Positions 10,008 to 18,748 are shown, numbered from the stretch's first letter. The stretch: 64,000 nt of DNA from Streptomyces sp. NBC_00464 (GCF_036013915.1 NZ_CP107899.1:620001-684000); one strand, 5' to 3'. The notes: generated from the letters alone by a model not told the origin. Translations and numbers: made by a program.

Positions 10008-11285
10008 CTACGCGGGCGGCGTCGTTTCGGCCTGAATCACGGACTGGGCGATCGTGAAAGCGGCACTCGCGGCGGGAATCCCGCAGTACACGGCGGTCTG
10101 CAGGAGCACTTCCCGGATCTCGGCCGGTGTGAGGCCGTTGCGCAGGGCGGCGCTGACATGGGCGGCCAGGCCCTCCAGATGTCCGGAGGCGACCAGAGCG
10201 GTGATCGTGACGCTGCTGCGGGTGCGCCGGTCAAGACCCTCCCGGCGCCAGACCTCACCCCAGGCGTAGCGGGTGACGAGCTCCTGGAAGTCGCCGGTGA
10301 AGTCGTCGGCGGCGGCCATGACCCCGTCGACATGGGCGTCACCGAGCACCTCACGGCGAATCTTCATACCCGGCCCGTACGGATCGGGGCGCCCACCGGA
10401 TTCCGCCTCGGGCTGCGCGGTGCCGGTGGTGAGTTCCGCGACGGGCAGCACGGGGGCGGAGAGCCTGGGCGCGAACGAGGGAACGGGAATGGCGGCCAGG
10501 GTGTCCTGCCAGGCCGTGGAGAAGTGCGTGAGCAGGAGGTCGGTGACGGCTCCCGGCTGCTCGACCGGGGCCAAATGGGAGGCGCCCGGGACGAGGGCGA
10601 GTCGTGCGTCCGGTATGCCCGCGACCAGGGTCCGGGCGTCGCCGGGACCGGTGACCTGGTCCTCGGCGCCGACCAGGACGAGCGTGGGAACACCGATCCG
10701 GCCGAGATCGGTCCGGATGTCGAAGGCGGCGAGTGCCTCGCAAGCGGCGATGTAGCAGCCGGGGTCGGTGGTACGCACCATCTGGACGGCCCACTCGACG
10801 ATGGCCGGCTGCGCGGCGGCGAAGCCCGGCGTGAACCAGCGCTCCGGCGCGGTGCGGGCCATGGGCTCCAGCCCGTTGGTGCGGACGATCACCCCGCGCT
10901 GTCGGAATTCGTCGGCGCTGCCGAACCGGGGCGAGGCGGCGACCAGTGCCAGCGAGGCAACCCTCTGTGGGTGGCGCAGCGCGAGGTCGGCGCCGATCGC
11001 GCCGCCGATCGAGCAGCCCGCGTAGCCGAAACGCTGCACGCCGAGACCGTCGAGCGTGGCCACCAGCCGGTCGGCGAGCTCACTGACGGCGGTGGCGGGA
11101 TGCGCGGGCGCGCCGCCGTGTCCCGGAAGGTCGTAGCGGAAGACTCTCCAGTGCTGGGTGAGCTCGGGTATCTGCCGGTCCCACATGTGCCATGTAGTAC
11201 CGAGGGAGGGGCCTATGACGAGGACCGGGGCGTCTTCTGGCCCGTCAAAGCGGTATTGCAGGGTGTTCGGAGGTGTCTCGCTCAC
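10008..11285 (-). CDS. pcaL: Fused 3-oxoadipate enol-lactonase / 4-carboxymuconolactone decarboxylase
   Basis: About 425 residues carrying two activities of the protocatechuate branch of the beta-ketoadipate pathway. The N-terminal alpha/beta hydrolase (PcaD, residues 1-250) has nucleophile elbow GCSIGG and a terminal His in ASHLAP. The C-terminal PcaC domain (about 300-420) has RREVLGDAHVDG and TRYAWGEVW. PcaL fusions are normal in Streptomyces, but the partner genes pcaIJFHGB are not here. GTG 11285 is chosen because the same start is conserved in a second fragment at 46561; GTG 11309 is an alternative. Immediately upstream is IS110 debris. Confidence 0.92.
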   Translation of the reverse strand: MSETPPNTLQYRFDGPEDAPVLVIGPSLGTTWHMWDRQIPELTQHWRVFRYDLPGHGGAPAHPATAVSELADRLVATLDGLGVQRFGYAGCSIGGAIGADLALRHPQRVASLALVAASPRFGSADEFRQRGVIVRTNGLEPMARTAPERWFTPGFAAAQPAIVEWAVQMVRTTDPGCYIAACEALAAFDIRTDLGRIGVPTLVLVGAEDQVTGPGDARTLVAGIPDARLALVPGASHLAPVEQPGAVTDLLLTHFSTAWQDTLAAIPVPSFAPRLSAPVLPVAELTTGTAQPEAESGGRPDPYGPGMKIRREVLGDAHVDGVMAAADDFTGDFQELVTRYAWGEVWRREGLDRRTRSSVTITALVASGHLEGLAAHVSAALRNGLTPAEIREVLLQTAVYCGIPAASAAFTIAQSVIQAETTPPA

Positions 11286-11317
11286 CCGCCCGACCCTCTC
11301 ATCTGTCACGACAGCCC

Positions 11318-11885
11318 CTATGAGCGGGGTCCTGGCGATTCCTGTTTGACCAGGTAAAAGACTTCACGGGCAGCATGGCGTTTGAGGCAACGGGGGATTT
11401 CGCGCCTGGTCCCTCCTAGATCCGGCGCTTGTAACAACGCCCGGGGGGACTCCCCGCACAGGCGGCGAACCACGCTTCACGGCCCAGCCGCTCCGGATAG
11501 CCGAGCGGCCTGCAGCACGCCGGCGGGCCCGCGGAGCAGAAGCCGTTCTGAACATGCCCGATCCCCTTCCGTCGCATGAGTATCGCGCTGCCGGTACCGG
11601 ACCGCGTCGGACGGTCAGAATCGTGAGTGGGCCACAACGATCGGCAGGCCCCTATCGGGACACACCCCGCCAGCCCGGCACCGACAACGCACCATCCCCG
11701 GCCAACAGCCGACACTGTGTGATTCAGACGCTTCGGTCAGGCGTGTCATGAGTCAGACCCCGGGCCCGGGACAGCACGGGCCCATCCTCTCGCCCCTCAC
11801 CTCACACGGGCCCCCGTGCACAAACCCGATCGTCAGCCAGGACCATTCGACAACCGACGCCCACTGACGACAAGAAATGCGCGAA
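11318..11885 (-). mobile_element. Deleted IS110-family copy (relic)
   Basis: Three stretches match, in order and orientation, the intact IS110 at 40.8-42.3 kb: about 11318-11440 equals the transposase 3' end, about 11448-11500 a middle piece, and about 11515-11885 the 5' end plus upstream non-coding part. Most of the transposase is missing, so it is dead. Both copies begin at a CCTATGA(G/A)CGGG sequence and lose similarity after ATGCGCGAA, which marks the probable element ends. It abuts the upstream side of pcaL and forms the left edge of the accessory region. Confidence 0.7.
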
Positions 11886-12061
11886 ACAAAGAGACAGCGA
11901 GGCCCGCGGCGTTCTGTGCGAGCCGGCCCGCCGGGCCGCAGGACGCCCCGGACACGTGCGCTATCGGCGACATCTGCACCATCCTTACGACCGCTGACGG
12001 CTCACACAGGGCCAAGTAGGTCGGCGATCCGGCGGGCGGCTCCGCGGATGGGGCGGCCGCC

Positions 12062-12270
12062 AGGCGGCGAAGTAGTAGTAGGTCGCGCTCTTCCCACTAG
12101 CAACCGGTCCGTCCCTGGCACAGGATCGCGTTCACGATCTCCCGCACGTCGTAGGCACCTTGATGGCCTCTGACCGACCGATGCCGCCCCTTCCACGCGG
12201 TGATCACCGGCTCGATCAACGACCACTGCCCGTCCGATAAGTCACTCGGATTCGGCTTGCGTTCACTCAC
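12062..12270 (-). pseudogene. IS5-family transposase fragment (5' part)
   Basis: On the minus strand from GTG 12270 the sequence encodes SERKPNPSDLSDGQWSLIEP and then VREIVNAILCQGRTGC, the N-terminus of a Streptomyces IS5-type transposase. A frame disruption follows, then SATYYYFAAW in another frame, after which similarity stops. No terminal repeats are recognisable. It is debris between the IS110 relic and the arsenic genes. Confidence 0.65.
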
Positions 12271-12350
12271 CCGGTCACATCACCAGATCAACGACCGTGA
12301 ACCGGCAGATTCCGCCTCGACGCCACACCATCAGGCGACAGCAGATCCGC

Positions 12351-13565
12351 TCAAAGACTCACGAACCGCCCACTGAGTGCGGTGAGACAGGCAGCTGCGG
12401 CTACGCAGGCGAGGGCGATGAACAAATGAGGGTATCCGCCAAGCGATGCGGCCAAGGCTGCGCCGGCGAAGGGAGCAAGTGCTGAGGCCGTGGTGGTCGG
12501 CGCGGCAAGGATTCCGGACAGGCGGCCGTAGTGGGTGGTGCCCCATCGGTCGGTGATTGCTGTGGCCTGCAGCAGGGTGATGTTGCCGCGGACCATTCCG
12601 GCGGCAATCGAGAGCACCACCAGCAGCGAATACGGGCCGGGGGCCAGCGCGAGTGCCGCGGTGGTGACGCCGCCGAGCGCGATGAGCGCGGCCGTTCGGA
12701 CGGTGACACCGGTTCGGGCGGCGAGTGTTGCGTACAGGGTGCGACCGAGGGTCTGTCCGGCGCCGCCGAGGCCGAGTGCCCATGCAGCCTGGCTGGTTGA
12801 GTACCCGCGCTCGATGAGGAGGGGGACCAGGGCGACGACTGCAGCGGACACCGCGAAGGCCGAAAGAGTGAGGGATGCGGCGAGCATCCAGAAGGGCCGG
12901 CTACGTGAGACCGCGGCCGCGGAGTCGTTGGTGTGGGGCGACGGTGGCGGCGCGGCGGGCCAGGGGGCCTTGAGTGCGAATAGGTGGGCGGGGATCGTGA
13001 CGGCAGCAAGGATCACGGCAAGGACGGTGTAGGTCATGCGCCAGCTCATGTGGTCGGCGAGAGCTGCAGTCAGGGGCGCGAAGACGGTGGAGGCAAGTCC
13101 GCCGGCGAGGGTGATGATGGTGAGGGCGCGGACGTGATCGGGTGCCCACCAGCGGGTGAGTGCAGCGAATGCAGGCTGATAGAAGGTGGCTGCCATGGCC
13201 AGTCCTGCCAACAGCCAGCCGGCGAAGAACACCGGCAGGTTCGGGGCAGCTGCCATGACGAGCAGGCTTGCCACTCCGAGGACGGAGCCGGTGGTCATGA
13301 CGGTGCGCGGTCCGCGGTGGTCGATGATCCGGCCGACCCGGATCCCGGCGAAGGCGGAGATGAGCAGGGCTGTGGAGAACGCGGCTGTCGTTGCACCGGC
13401 GGACCAGCCGGTGTCGGCTGTGATGGCCGGGTTCAGTACAGGGAAGGCGTAGTAGACGATTCCCCAGCTGGTGATCTGTGTGGCGCAAAGGGCTGGGAGC
13501 ACGGCGCGGGGCCGCGACCGGTCCCCTGTTCCGGTCGCGGCCCCGCGGGCGTCAAGGTTGGTCAC
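12351..13565 (-). CDS. MFS transporter in the arsI operon
   Basis: About 404 residues, 12 predicted transmembrane segments, with the motif-A-like loop GRIIDHRGPRTVM between segments 2 and 3. GTG 13565 overlaps the arsI stop by 4 bases, suggesting translational coupling. However, a perfect 16-base-pair hairpin lies in the first 20 codons, and GTG 13502 downstream of it is a possible alternative start. Position after an ArsI C-As lyase suggests export of arsenic species or a linked metabolite; it is not similar enough to ArsJ or ArsB for me to name it. Confidence 0.78.
   Translation of the reverse strand: MTNLDARGAATGTGDRSRPRAVLPALCATQITSWGIVYYAFPVLNPAITADTGWSAGATTAAFSTALLISAFAGIRVGRIIDHRGPRTVMTTGSVLGVASLLVMAAAPNLPVFFAGWLLAGLAMAATFYQPAFAALTRWWAPDHVRALTIITLAGGLASTVFAPLTAALADHMSWRMTYTVLAVILAAVTIPAHLFALKAPWPAAPPPSPHTNDSAAAVSRSRPFWMLAASLTLSAFAVSAAVVALVPLLIERGYSTSQAAWALGLGGAGQTLGRTLYATLAARTGVTVRTAALIALGGVTTAALALAPGPYSLLVVLSIAAGMVRGNITLLQATAITDRWGTTHYGRLSGILAAPTTTASALAPFAGAALAASLGGYPHLFIALACVAAAACLTALSGRFVSL
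13506..13546 (-). terminator. Strong hairpin at the arsI-MFS junction
   Basis: Perfect 16-base-pair inverted repeat GCGGGGCCGCGACCGG with a 9-base loop, located 16 bases past the arsI stop codon and inside the first codons of the MFS reading frame. It could terminate or attenuate transcription after arsI, or hide the downstream start. No U-run follows. Confidence 0.5.
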
Positions 13566-14026
13566 GGGCAGCAGCCACCGGCCTGGACCGGAGTGGACGG
13601 GTCGGCTACGGCGGCCGGGTCGGCGCAGCAGGTGCTGTTCTTCTGCTTGGCCATGGAGTCGGCGTCTGCCTTGACGACATAGACCTCCCACGGTTCCTGG
13701 CCGGGGCCGTGGACCCAGACCTTGTCCTGGAGGGCGTAGCAGCAGGTGGTGTCGTTCTCGACGTCGGTCGTCAGCCCTTGGTCCTGGAGGCGGGCGGTGG
13801 CGGCGTGGACTGCTTCCGTGGTGTCGACCTCGACGCCTAGGTGGTCCATGCGCGTGTCCTCGTCGAACTTGCCTTGGACGAGGACGAGTTTGAGCGGTGG
13901 GTCGGCGATGGTGAAGTTGGCGTAACCGTCACGCAGTTTCGCCGGTTCGGTGGCGAAGAGCTTGCTGTAGAAGGCGATTGAGGCTTGGAGGTCGGGGACG
14001 CGTAGGGCGAGCTGTACTCGGGACAT
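13562..14026 (-). CDS. arsI: ArsI/CadI-type C-As lyase
   Basis: 154-residue type-I extradiol (VOC-fold) dioxygenase that splits the carbon-arsenic bond of trivalent organoarsenicals such as methylarsenite. The metal triad pattern fits Gln5, His62 and Glu115 (Gln instead of the first His, as in the Thermomonospora enzyme). The arsenic-binding vicinal pair is CC at 95-96. Two further Cys pairs occur in a long C-terminal tail (STCC and a final GGCCP). It has an AGGAGGA site. It is the middle gene of an oxidoreductase-arsI-MFS operon. Confidence 0.9.
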   Translation of the reverse strand: MSRVQLALRVPDLQASIAFYSKLFATEPAKLRDGYANFTIADPPLKLVLVQGKFDEDTRMDHLGVEVDTTEAVHAATARLQDQGLTTDVENDTTCCYALQDKVWVHGPGQEPWEVYVVKADADSMAKQKNSTCCADPAAVADPSTPVQAGGCCP

Positions 14027-14052
14027 GACGATCCTCCTGACGCAGGGTGGAA

Positions 14053-14080
14053 GCGCTCCGACCTAGGTAGGTCGGAGCGC
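14053..14080 (-). promoter_or_regulatory. Intercistronic hairpin before arsI
   Basis: Perfect 12-base-pair stem (GCGCTCCGACCT) with a 4-base loop in the 60-base gap between the oxidoreductase gene and arsI, about 27 bases upstream of the arsI start. It may be an RNA-processing or attenuation element that sets different levels for the two genes. There is no U-tract, so full termination is less likely. Confidence 0.55.
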
Positions 14081-14086
14081 CGATGT

Positions 14087-15484
14087 TCAGGACCCGCAGC
14101 ATCCGCCGGACGCCGTGCCGGCAAGGGCTGCGACGGGAAGCGAGATTCCCGTTCCGATCTGTACGAGCGCTGGGGCTGCCGGGGCGCAGCAGCCGCCTTC
14201 GTCGGTCTGCCCGGCGGCGGGGTCATCGAAGAGTCCGGCGCCGCCGCAGACCCCGGTCTCGGGGAGGGTGAGTTCGACGCGGTCGGCGGCTTCGGTGTCG
14301 CCGGCGAGTGCGGCGGCGACGGAGCGGACCTGCTCGTAGCCGGTCATGGCGAGGAAGGTCGGGGCACGGCCGTAGGACTTCATGCCGACCAGGTAGAAGC
14401 CCGGCTCGGGGTGGGACAGTTCGCGGTGGCCGTGCGGGTAGACGGTGCCGCAGGAGTGCTGGTTCGGGTCGATGAGCGGGGCGAGCTCCACCGGCGCCTG
14501 GAGGCGCTCGTCCAGGGCGAGGCGGAGCTCCGACAGGAAGGACAGGTCGGGGCGCAGGCCCGTCAGGACGATGACCTCGTCCACCGGGTCGAGGCGCCGG
14601 CCGTCCTCGCCGACCAGGACCAGGCGGTCGTCGTCGGTGGGCTCGATTACTTCGGTGCGGAAGCCGGTGACGGCCTCGGCGTGGCCGTTGTCGACGGCGG
14701 TCTTGGCGGCCAGGCCCAGCGCGCCGCGGGCGGGAAGCTGGTCGGCGGAGCCGCCGCCGAAGGTGGAGCCGCTGATGCCGCGGCGCAGGACCCACACCGA
14801 GTGGGTGCCGGGTTCGTCCTTCGAGACGGCGGCGAGGGCGGCCAGGGCGGTGAACGCGGAGGCCCCGGAACCGATGACAGCGGTGCGCCTGCCCGCGTAC
14901 CGGGCGCGGACGGCCGGGTCCTTGAGGTCGGGGATGCGGTAGGAGATTCGGGCGGACGCGGCATGCTCGCCCAGGGCGGGGAGGCCGTCGGCGCCGATCG
15001 GGGCGGGGGTGGACCAGGTACCGGACGCGTCGATTACGGCGCGCCCCAGGATCCGCTCCTCGACACCGTCGCCACGCGTGATCCGGATGGTGAAGGGCTG
15101 CTGCTCGCGGTCCGCGTCGACGATCCGGTCCCGTCCAAGGCGGGAGACGCCGGTGACGGTGGCGCCGTAGCGGACCCGGTCCCCGAGGACATCGGCGAGC
15201 GGCTGGAGGTACTGCTCGGCCCAGTCACCGCCCGTGGGGTAGGTGTCCGCGGCGGGCCGGACCCAGCCGGTGGGCGCCAGGAGCTTCTCGGCGGCCGGGT
15301 CCGTCAGCTCGCTCCAGGTCGAGAACAGCCGCACGTGCGACCAGCCGCGCACCGCGGTGGCGGCGGTCGGGCCGGCCTCCAGGACCAGGGGTTCGATGCC
15401 GCGTTCGACCAGGTGGGCGGCTGCCGCCAGTCCGGCGGGGCCGGCGCCGATGACGACGACCGGGAGGTCTGCAGTGGTGGTCAT
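14087..15484 (-). CDS. FAD/NAD(P)-dependent oxidoreductase with Cys-rich tail
   Basis: 465-residue flavoprotein. The FAD site is VVIGAGPAGLAAAAH at the N-terminus; a second nucleotide site RRTAVIGSGASAFTAL lies near residue 200. It resembles the flavin monooxygenase-like proteins in arsenic clusters (ArsO group in a wide sense). The last 60 residues contain VCGGAG, DEGGCCAP and a terminal GGCCGS, an unusual thiol-rich extension that may bind As(III). ATG 15484 follows a GGAGGA site. It heads the arsI operon and is divergent from an arsR gene. The reaction is unknown; oxidation of trivalent arsenicals is an inference. Confidence 0.8.
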   Translation of the reverse strand: MTTTADLPVVVIGAGPAGLAAAAHLVERGIEPLVLEAGPTAATAVRGWSHVRLFSTWSELTDPAAEKLLAPTGWVRPAADTYPTGGDWAEQYLQPLADVLGDRVRYGATVTGVSRLGRDRIVDADREQQPFTIRITRGDGVEERILGRAVIDASGTWSTPAPIGADGLPALGEHAASARISYRIPDLKDPAVRARYAGRRTAVIGSGASAFTALAALAAVSKDEPGTHSVWVLRRGISGSTFGGGSADQLPARGALGLAAKTAVDNGHAEAVTGFRTEVIEPTDDDRLVLVGEDGRRLDPVDEVIVLTGLRPDLSFLSELRLALDERLQAPVELAPLIDPNQHSCGTVYPHGHRELSHPEPGFYLVGMKSYGRAPTFLAMTGYEQVRSVAAALAGDTEAADRVELTLPETGVCGGAGLFDDPAAGQTDEGGCCAPAAPALVQIGTGISLPVAALAGTASGGCCGS

Positions 15485-15536
15485 GGCGGTGATGTCCTCC
15501 GGGATGAGCGACCACTCCGGGCCGCTGTTTCGACTG

Positions 15537-15587
15537 TTGTCTATATCCAAAGGTTGCCACCGGTATCGACGAGTGTCAACATAGACG
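15537..15587. promoter_or_regulatory. Divergent promoter with ArsR-like operator
   Basis: The 104-base gap between the oxidoreductase and arsR genes has an imperfect inverted repeat, TTGTCTATAT near 15537 and ACATAGAC ending at 15586, in a locally AT-rich stretch just before the arsR start. Its position fits an operator at which the adjacent ArsR controls both directions. Confidence 0.45.
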
Positions 15588-15588
15588 C

Positions 15589-15954
15589 ATGTCGAATTCA
15601 GAGATTGCGGAGCTGCCGATCCTCGATACGGATGCCGTGGTGCCGTGCTGCCCGCCGATCACCGCCGGGGAGCTGTCGCAGGAGGACGCGGAGCGGATGG
15701 CCGCGATGTTCAAGGCACTGTCCGACCCGGTACGGCTGCGCCTGTTCTCCAAGGTCGCCTCACACCCGGGCGGCGAGGCGTGCGTGTGCGACATCTCCGA
15801 CGTCGGCGTCTCCCAGCCGACCGTGTCCCACCACCTGAAGAAGCTGCGCGAGGCCGGCTTGCTGACCTCGGAGCGACGCAGCACCTGGGTCTACTACCAG
15901 GTCGCCCCGCCGGTCGTCGCCGCCATGTCCGCCATGCTCGACCTCCGCACCTGA
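15589..15954 (+). CDS. arsR: ArsR-family arsenic-responsive repressor
   Basis: 121-residue winged-helix repressor. The recognition helix region reads DVGVSQPTVSHHLKKLREAG, preceded by the metalloid-site motif EACVCDI (Cys pair near residues 62-64). An N-terminal CCPPIT adds two more thiols. It is a close paralogue of the ArsR at 24146. Divergent from the arsI operon, which it probably represses until As(III) or MAs(III) binds. Confidence 0.9.
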   Translation: MSNSEIAELPILDTDAVVPCCPPITAGELSQEDAERMAAMFKALSDPVRLRLFSKVASHPGGEACVCDISDVGVSQPTVSHHLKKLREAGLLTSERRSTWVYYQVAPPVVAAMSAMLDLRT

Positions 15955-15975
15955 CCTTCGACCGACTTCTGAGCG

Positions 15976-16302
15976 TCAGCCGTTGCAGTCAGGCGGGCAG
16001 CAGCGCGCCAGGTACGCCTGGAGCGCAGAGACGCGCAGGGTCATCGTGGCGCCGTCGGCCCGGTAGTAGACCTGCTTGCCCTCCTTACGGGAGATCACCA
16101 GGCCGCCGCGGCGCAGCAAGCTCAGGTGCTCCGAGGCGGTCGACGGCTTCAGCGCACAGCGGTCGGCGATCTCGCCGACCGTCAGCTCGATCCCGCCGGC
16201 GAACTGCTGCAGCACCTTCTGACGCGTTTCGCTGGCCAGGGCCTTGAGGAAGTCAGCCGTCGCCGGATCCACCACGGACGCCTCGATGCCGTTCTCTGTC
16301 AC
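15976..16302 (-). CDS. ArsR-family repressor with C-terminal Cys site
   Basis: 108-residue winged-helix repressor with helix ALKPSTASEHLSLLRRGG. It lacks the CVCD motif of its neighbours; its thiols are instead at the very end (ARCCPPDCNG), plus one Cys at the helix start. This suggests an inducer site built at the C-terminus. It converges with the previous arsR (21-base gap) and is divergent from the flavoprotein gene at 16366. Confidence 0.85.
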   Translation of the reverse strand: MTENGIEASVVDPATADFLKALASETRQKVLQQFAGGIELTVGEIADRCALKPSTASEHLSLLRRGGLVISRKEGKQVYYRADGATMTLRVSALQAYLARCCPPDCNG

Positions 16303-16317
16303 AGCTCCCTGCCAAAC

Positions 16318-16337
16318 ATTTCGTCACTTCCCGAAAT
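16318..16337. promoter_or_regulatory. Inverted repeat, putative ArsR operator
   Basis: Perfect 6-base arms ATTTCG and CGAAAT separated by 8 bases, in the 63-base gap between arsR (start 16302) and the flavoprotein gene (start 16366). Location between divergent genes suggests control of both. Confidence 0.5.
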
Positions 16338-16365
16338 AACGACTCAAGTGAAGGATTACGTTCTC

Positions 16366-17409
16366 ATGGAACATGCCGATCTCATCGTCATCGGCGCCGG
16401 GCAGTCCGGCCTGGTCACCGCAGCCCTTGCCCCACGTCACGGCTTCACCCGCACTCTGGTCCTGGAAGCCGCAAAGGAACCGGGCGGATCGTGGCCGCGC
16501 TACTACGACAGCCTCACGCTGTTCTCCCCTGCCCGGTACTCCTCCCTTCCCGGCATACAGTTCCCCGGCGACCCGGATCGCTACCCACGACGGGACGAAG
16601 TCGTGAACTACCTGCGCGACTACGCCAACCGCCTACTCGCCGACATCCGCACCTCGACCTCTGTCACCTCTGTAACGCACCAGGATGGTGCCTGGTCCGT
16701 ACTCGCCGACGACGGGCGGAAGTTCACCGCCGGGGCGGTCATCGCCGCTACCGGCGACTACGGCACCCCCTTCACTCCGGACCTTCCTGGCCGGACGGAG
16801 TTCGGCGGCCAGGTACTGCACGCCGCCGACTACCGCAGGCCCGACGCGTTTACAGGGCAGCGAGTCGTCGTGGTCGGCGGAGGCAACTCCGCGATCCAGA
16901 TCGCTGCGGATCTCGGCGCGATCGCCGACACCACCCTGGCCAGCCGACGCCCGATCGGGTGGATGCCCCAACGCCCGCTCGGCCGGGATCTGCACTGGTG
17001 GCTCAAGCACACCCGCCTCGACATCGCACCGATCCGACGGCTACTGGCGAAGGTCCCCGTCTCCGTGATCGATGACGGCCACTACCTGGCTGCACTGGAC
17101 CGACACGGCGTCGAACGCCGCGACATGTTCAGCCGGTTCACCAACCAGGGCGTGGTGTGGGCCGACGGAACGAAGGAAGCCGTCGACACGGTCCTGCTCG
17201 CCACCGGCTACCGGCTCACCTTCCCCTACCTGCACGACAGCGGCGCCGTCGGCGCCGATGGCGCGCCGCTGCACAGGGGCGGCATCGCCAGCACCGTGCC
17301 GGGATTCGGTTTCGTGGGCATGGAGTTTCAGCGCAGCTTCTCCTCCAAGACCCTGCGCGGCGTCGGCCGGGACGCGGAGTACGTGCTGTCGCGGCTGCGG
17401 AAGCACTGA
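16366..17409 (+). CDS. Flavin-containing monooxygenase (ArsO-like)
   Basis: 347-residue flavoprotein. FAD motif VIGAGQSGLVTAALAPRHG at residues 8-26; NADPH motif VVVVGGGNSAIQIAADLG near residue 167; the ATGYR late motif is present. It is of the single-component FMO-like group that includes ArsO. ATG 16366 lies downstream of the operator-like repeat; the much longer frame reading back into arsR is not coding. Substrate unknown; the arsenic context suggests oxidation of a trivalent arsenical or a thiol. Confidence 0.8.
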   Translation: MEHADLIVIGAGQSGLVTAALAPRHGFTRTLVLEAAKEPGGSWPRYYDSLTLFSPARYSSLPGIQFPGDPDRYPRRDEVVNYLRDYANRLLADIRTSTSVTSVTHQDGAWSVLADDGRKFTAGAVIAATGDYGTPFTPDLPGRTEFGGQVLHAADYRRPDAFTGQRVVVVGGGNSAIQIAADLGAIADTTLASRRPIGWMPQRPLGRDLHWWLKHTRLDIAPIRRLLAKVPVSVIDDGHYLAALDRHGVERRDMFSRFTNQGVVWADGTKEAVDTVLLATGYRLTFPYLHDSGAVGADGAPLHRGGIASTVPGFGFVGMEFQRSFSSKTLRGVGRDAEYVLSRLRKH

Positions 17410-17474
17410 GTGGCTCTGTTCATGAGAACGGGCTCTGGCTCGACTTCTGTGAAGCGGAGCAGGAACGCCGCGTT

Positions 17475-17576
17475 CGGAAGGTCGCTCCTCCGTCTGACTG
17501 CGAGATATCCGGGCACGGCCTCGTCCGGACTCGGTATGACCGCTGACATCACAGAAGATGAGTCAGAGCTCGAGTT
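17475..17576 (-). repeat. Left arm of ~100-base inverted repeat around the TauE gene
   Basis: Read on the minus strand this segment matches 18526-18628 on the plus strand at roughly 80% over about 100 bases, including shared blocks CTTCTGTGA, CAGCGGTCA and ACGAGGCCG. Together they bracket the TauE/SafE gene. A short related motif (GGCTCTGGCTC...CTTCTGTGA) also occurs at 17431 on the plus strand. Confidence 0.65.
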
Positions 17577-17619
17577 TCGACGGCATCCCAGCGCGGCAGA
17601 GGCGGCGATTGCTGGACGG

Positions 17620-18402
17620 TCAGCCCCGTACCTGCACCGCGTAGAGCGCGCCAACGCTGATGGCCAGGACGGCAAGCAAGAGGCGCAGGGCAGTTTCGGG
17701 CAGGCGTGGCTGGAGGTGTGCGCCGAGATATCCGCCCAGGAGTCCGCCGACGCCGCAGGACAGGCCCAGAAGCCAGTCGGGGGCAACGTCGCCTGTGGTG
17801 GTCAGGGAAAGCAGTGCGTAGGTGGCCGCGCCGACGATGGAGGTCACGAAGGTAGAGGCCAGAGCTGCAGGTGCGACGGTGGCGACCGGGGTTCCGCGGC
17901 CGACGAGGATCGGTCCGAGCAGGGAGCCGCCTCCGATGCCGTAGATGCCGCCGACGACGCCGACCACCAGGGCCAGCGTCCTCGTGGTGCGTGGCGGGAG
18001 CGGTTGCGGGTCACGGGCCGGTGCCGGACGTACGGTCCGCAGCCACAACCACAGCCCGAGCGGCAGGAGGAGTGCTGCGACGAGCAGTCGGAAGACGCGC
18101 GGGCCGGGTACGGCGAAGACTCGGATCAGGGCGCCGAGCACGACGCCGGGCAGGGTGCCGGAGATCAGCAGCCAGGTCAGCGGCGTTCCGAGACGGCCAG
18201 TCCGCGAGTACCGGAAGAGGGCGCCGGGGCCGGCCACGACGTTGTAGAGCAGGTTCGTTGGTGTCACCGCTGGGCTCGGCACGCTCAGCATGCTGAGCTG
18301 AACAGGCAGCAGAAAGACCGCTCCGGAGACGCCTACGGGCGCCGTGGCTACGGAGATCATCAGCCCTGCAGAGAAACCGAGCAGTCCCATCGACCAGTCC
18401 AC
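17620..18402 (-). CDS. TauE/SafE-family membrane permease
   Basis: 260-residue permease with about eight hydrophobic segments and two related halves (PVGVSGAVFLLPVQL and GGIYGIGGGSLLGPIL), the pattern of TauE/SafE exporters of sulfite and organic sulfonates. GTG 18402 follows a GAGGGGGC site. In an arsenic island it could export sulfur- or thiol-linked compounds, but this is not shown by sequence. It stands alone, enclosed by imperfect inverted repeats at 17475-17576 and 18526-18628. Confidence 0.85.
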   Translation of the reverse strand: MDWSMGLLGFSAGLMISVATAPVGVSGAVFLLPVQLSMLSVPSPAVTPTNLLYNVVAGPGALFRYSRTGRLGTPLTWLLISGTLPGVVLGALIRVFAVPGPRVFRLLVAALLLPLGLWLWLRTVRPAPARDPQPLPPRTTRTLALVVGVVGGIYGIGGGSLLGPILVGRGTPVATVAPAALASTFVTSIVGAATYALLSLTTTGDVAPDWLLGLSCGVGGLLGGYLGAHLQPRLPETALRLLLAVLAISVGALYAVQVRG

Positions 18403-18525
18403 GAGGGCCCCCTCGGCGATCCGCTCCCGGTGCCCGACGAAGGCTCCGGCTCAGGTGCCCCGTTCTCGTGAACATCGACCCCGACCTGATCCAACCGCCT
18501 CCCGAGGCGGTGAACAACTGCTGTC

Positions 18526-18628
18526 CAAACTCAGGCTCTGGCTCAACTTCTGTGACGCCAGCGGTCACACCGACTCCGAACGAGGCCGGGCCCGGATTCG
18601 CGCAGGTCAGACGAAGGCGCGACCTTGA
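18526..18628 (+). repeat. Right arm of ~100-base inverted repeat around the TauE gene
   Basis: Inverted partner of 17475-17576. The paired arms at similar distances outside the single TauE gene resemble ends of a small mobile cassette, but no transposase is present. Confidence 0.65.
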
Positions 18629-18748
18629 TGAGGATCTGTGAGAACGGCTCTGACCGGACTTCCGTGATGTCCCGGTTCGCTCAGCCTCGGCCACAGCAGA
18701 TCCCCGGTTTGGATCACCGGTGCGCCTATACGGGTCGCTTCCGGGAGT

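Noticed and set aside
9486..11357. 623-codon open frame on the plus strand
   Set aside because: It lies antisense to the MBL hydrolase and pcaL, both with clear catalytic motifs. High-GC codon bias keeps such antisense frames open.
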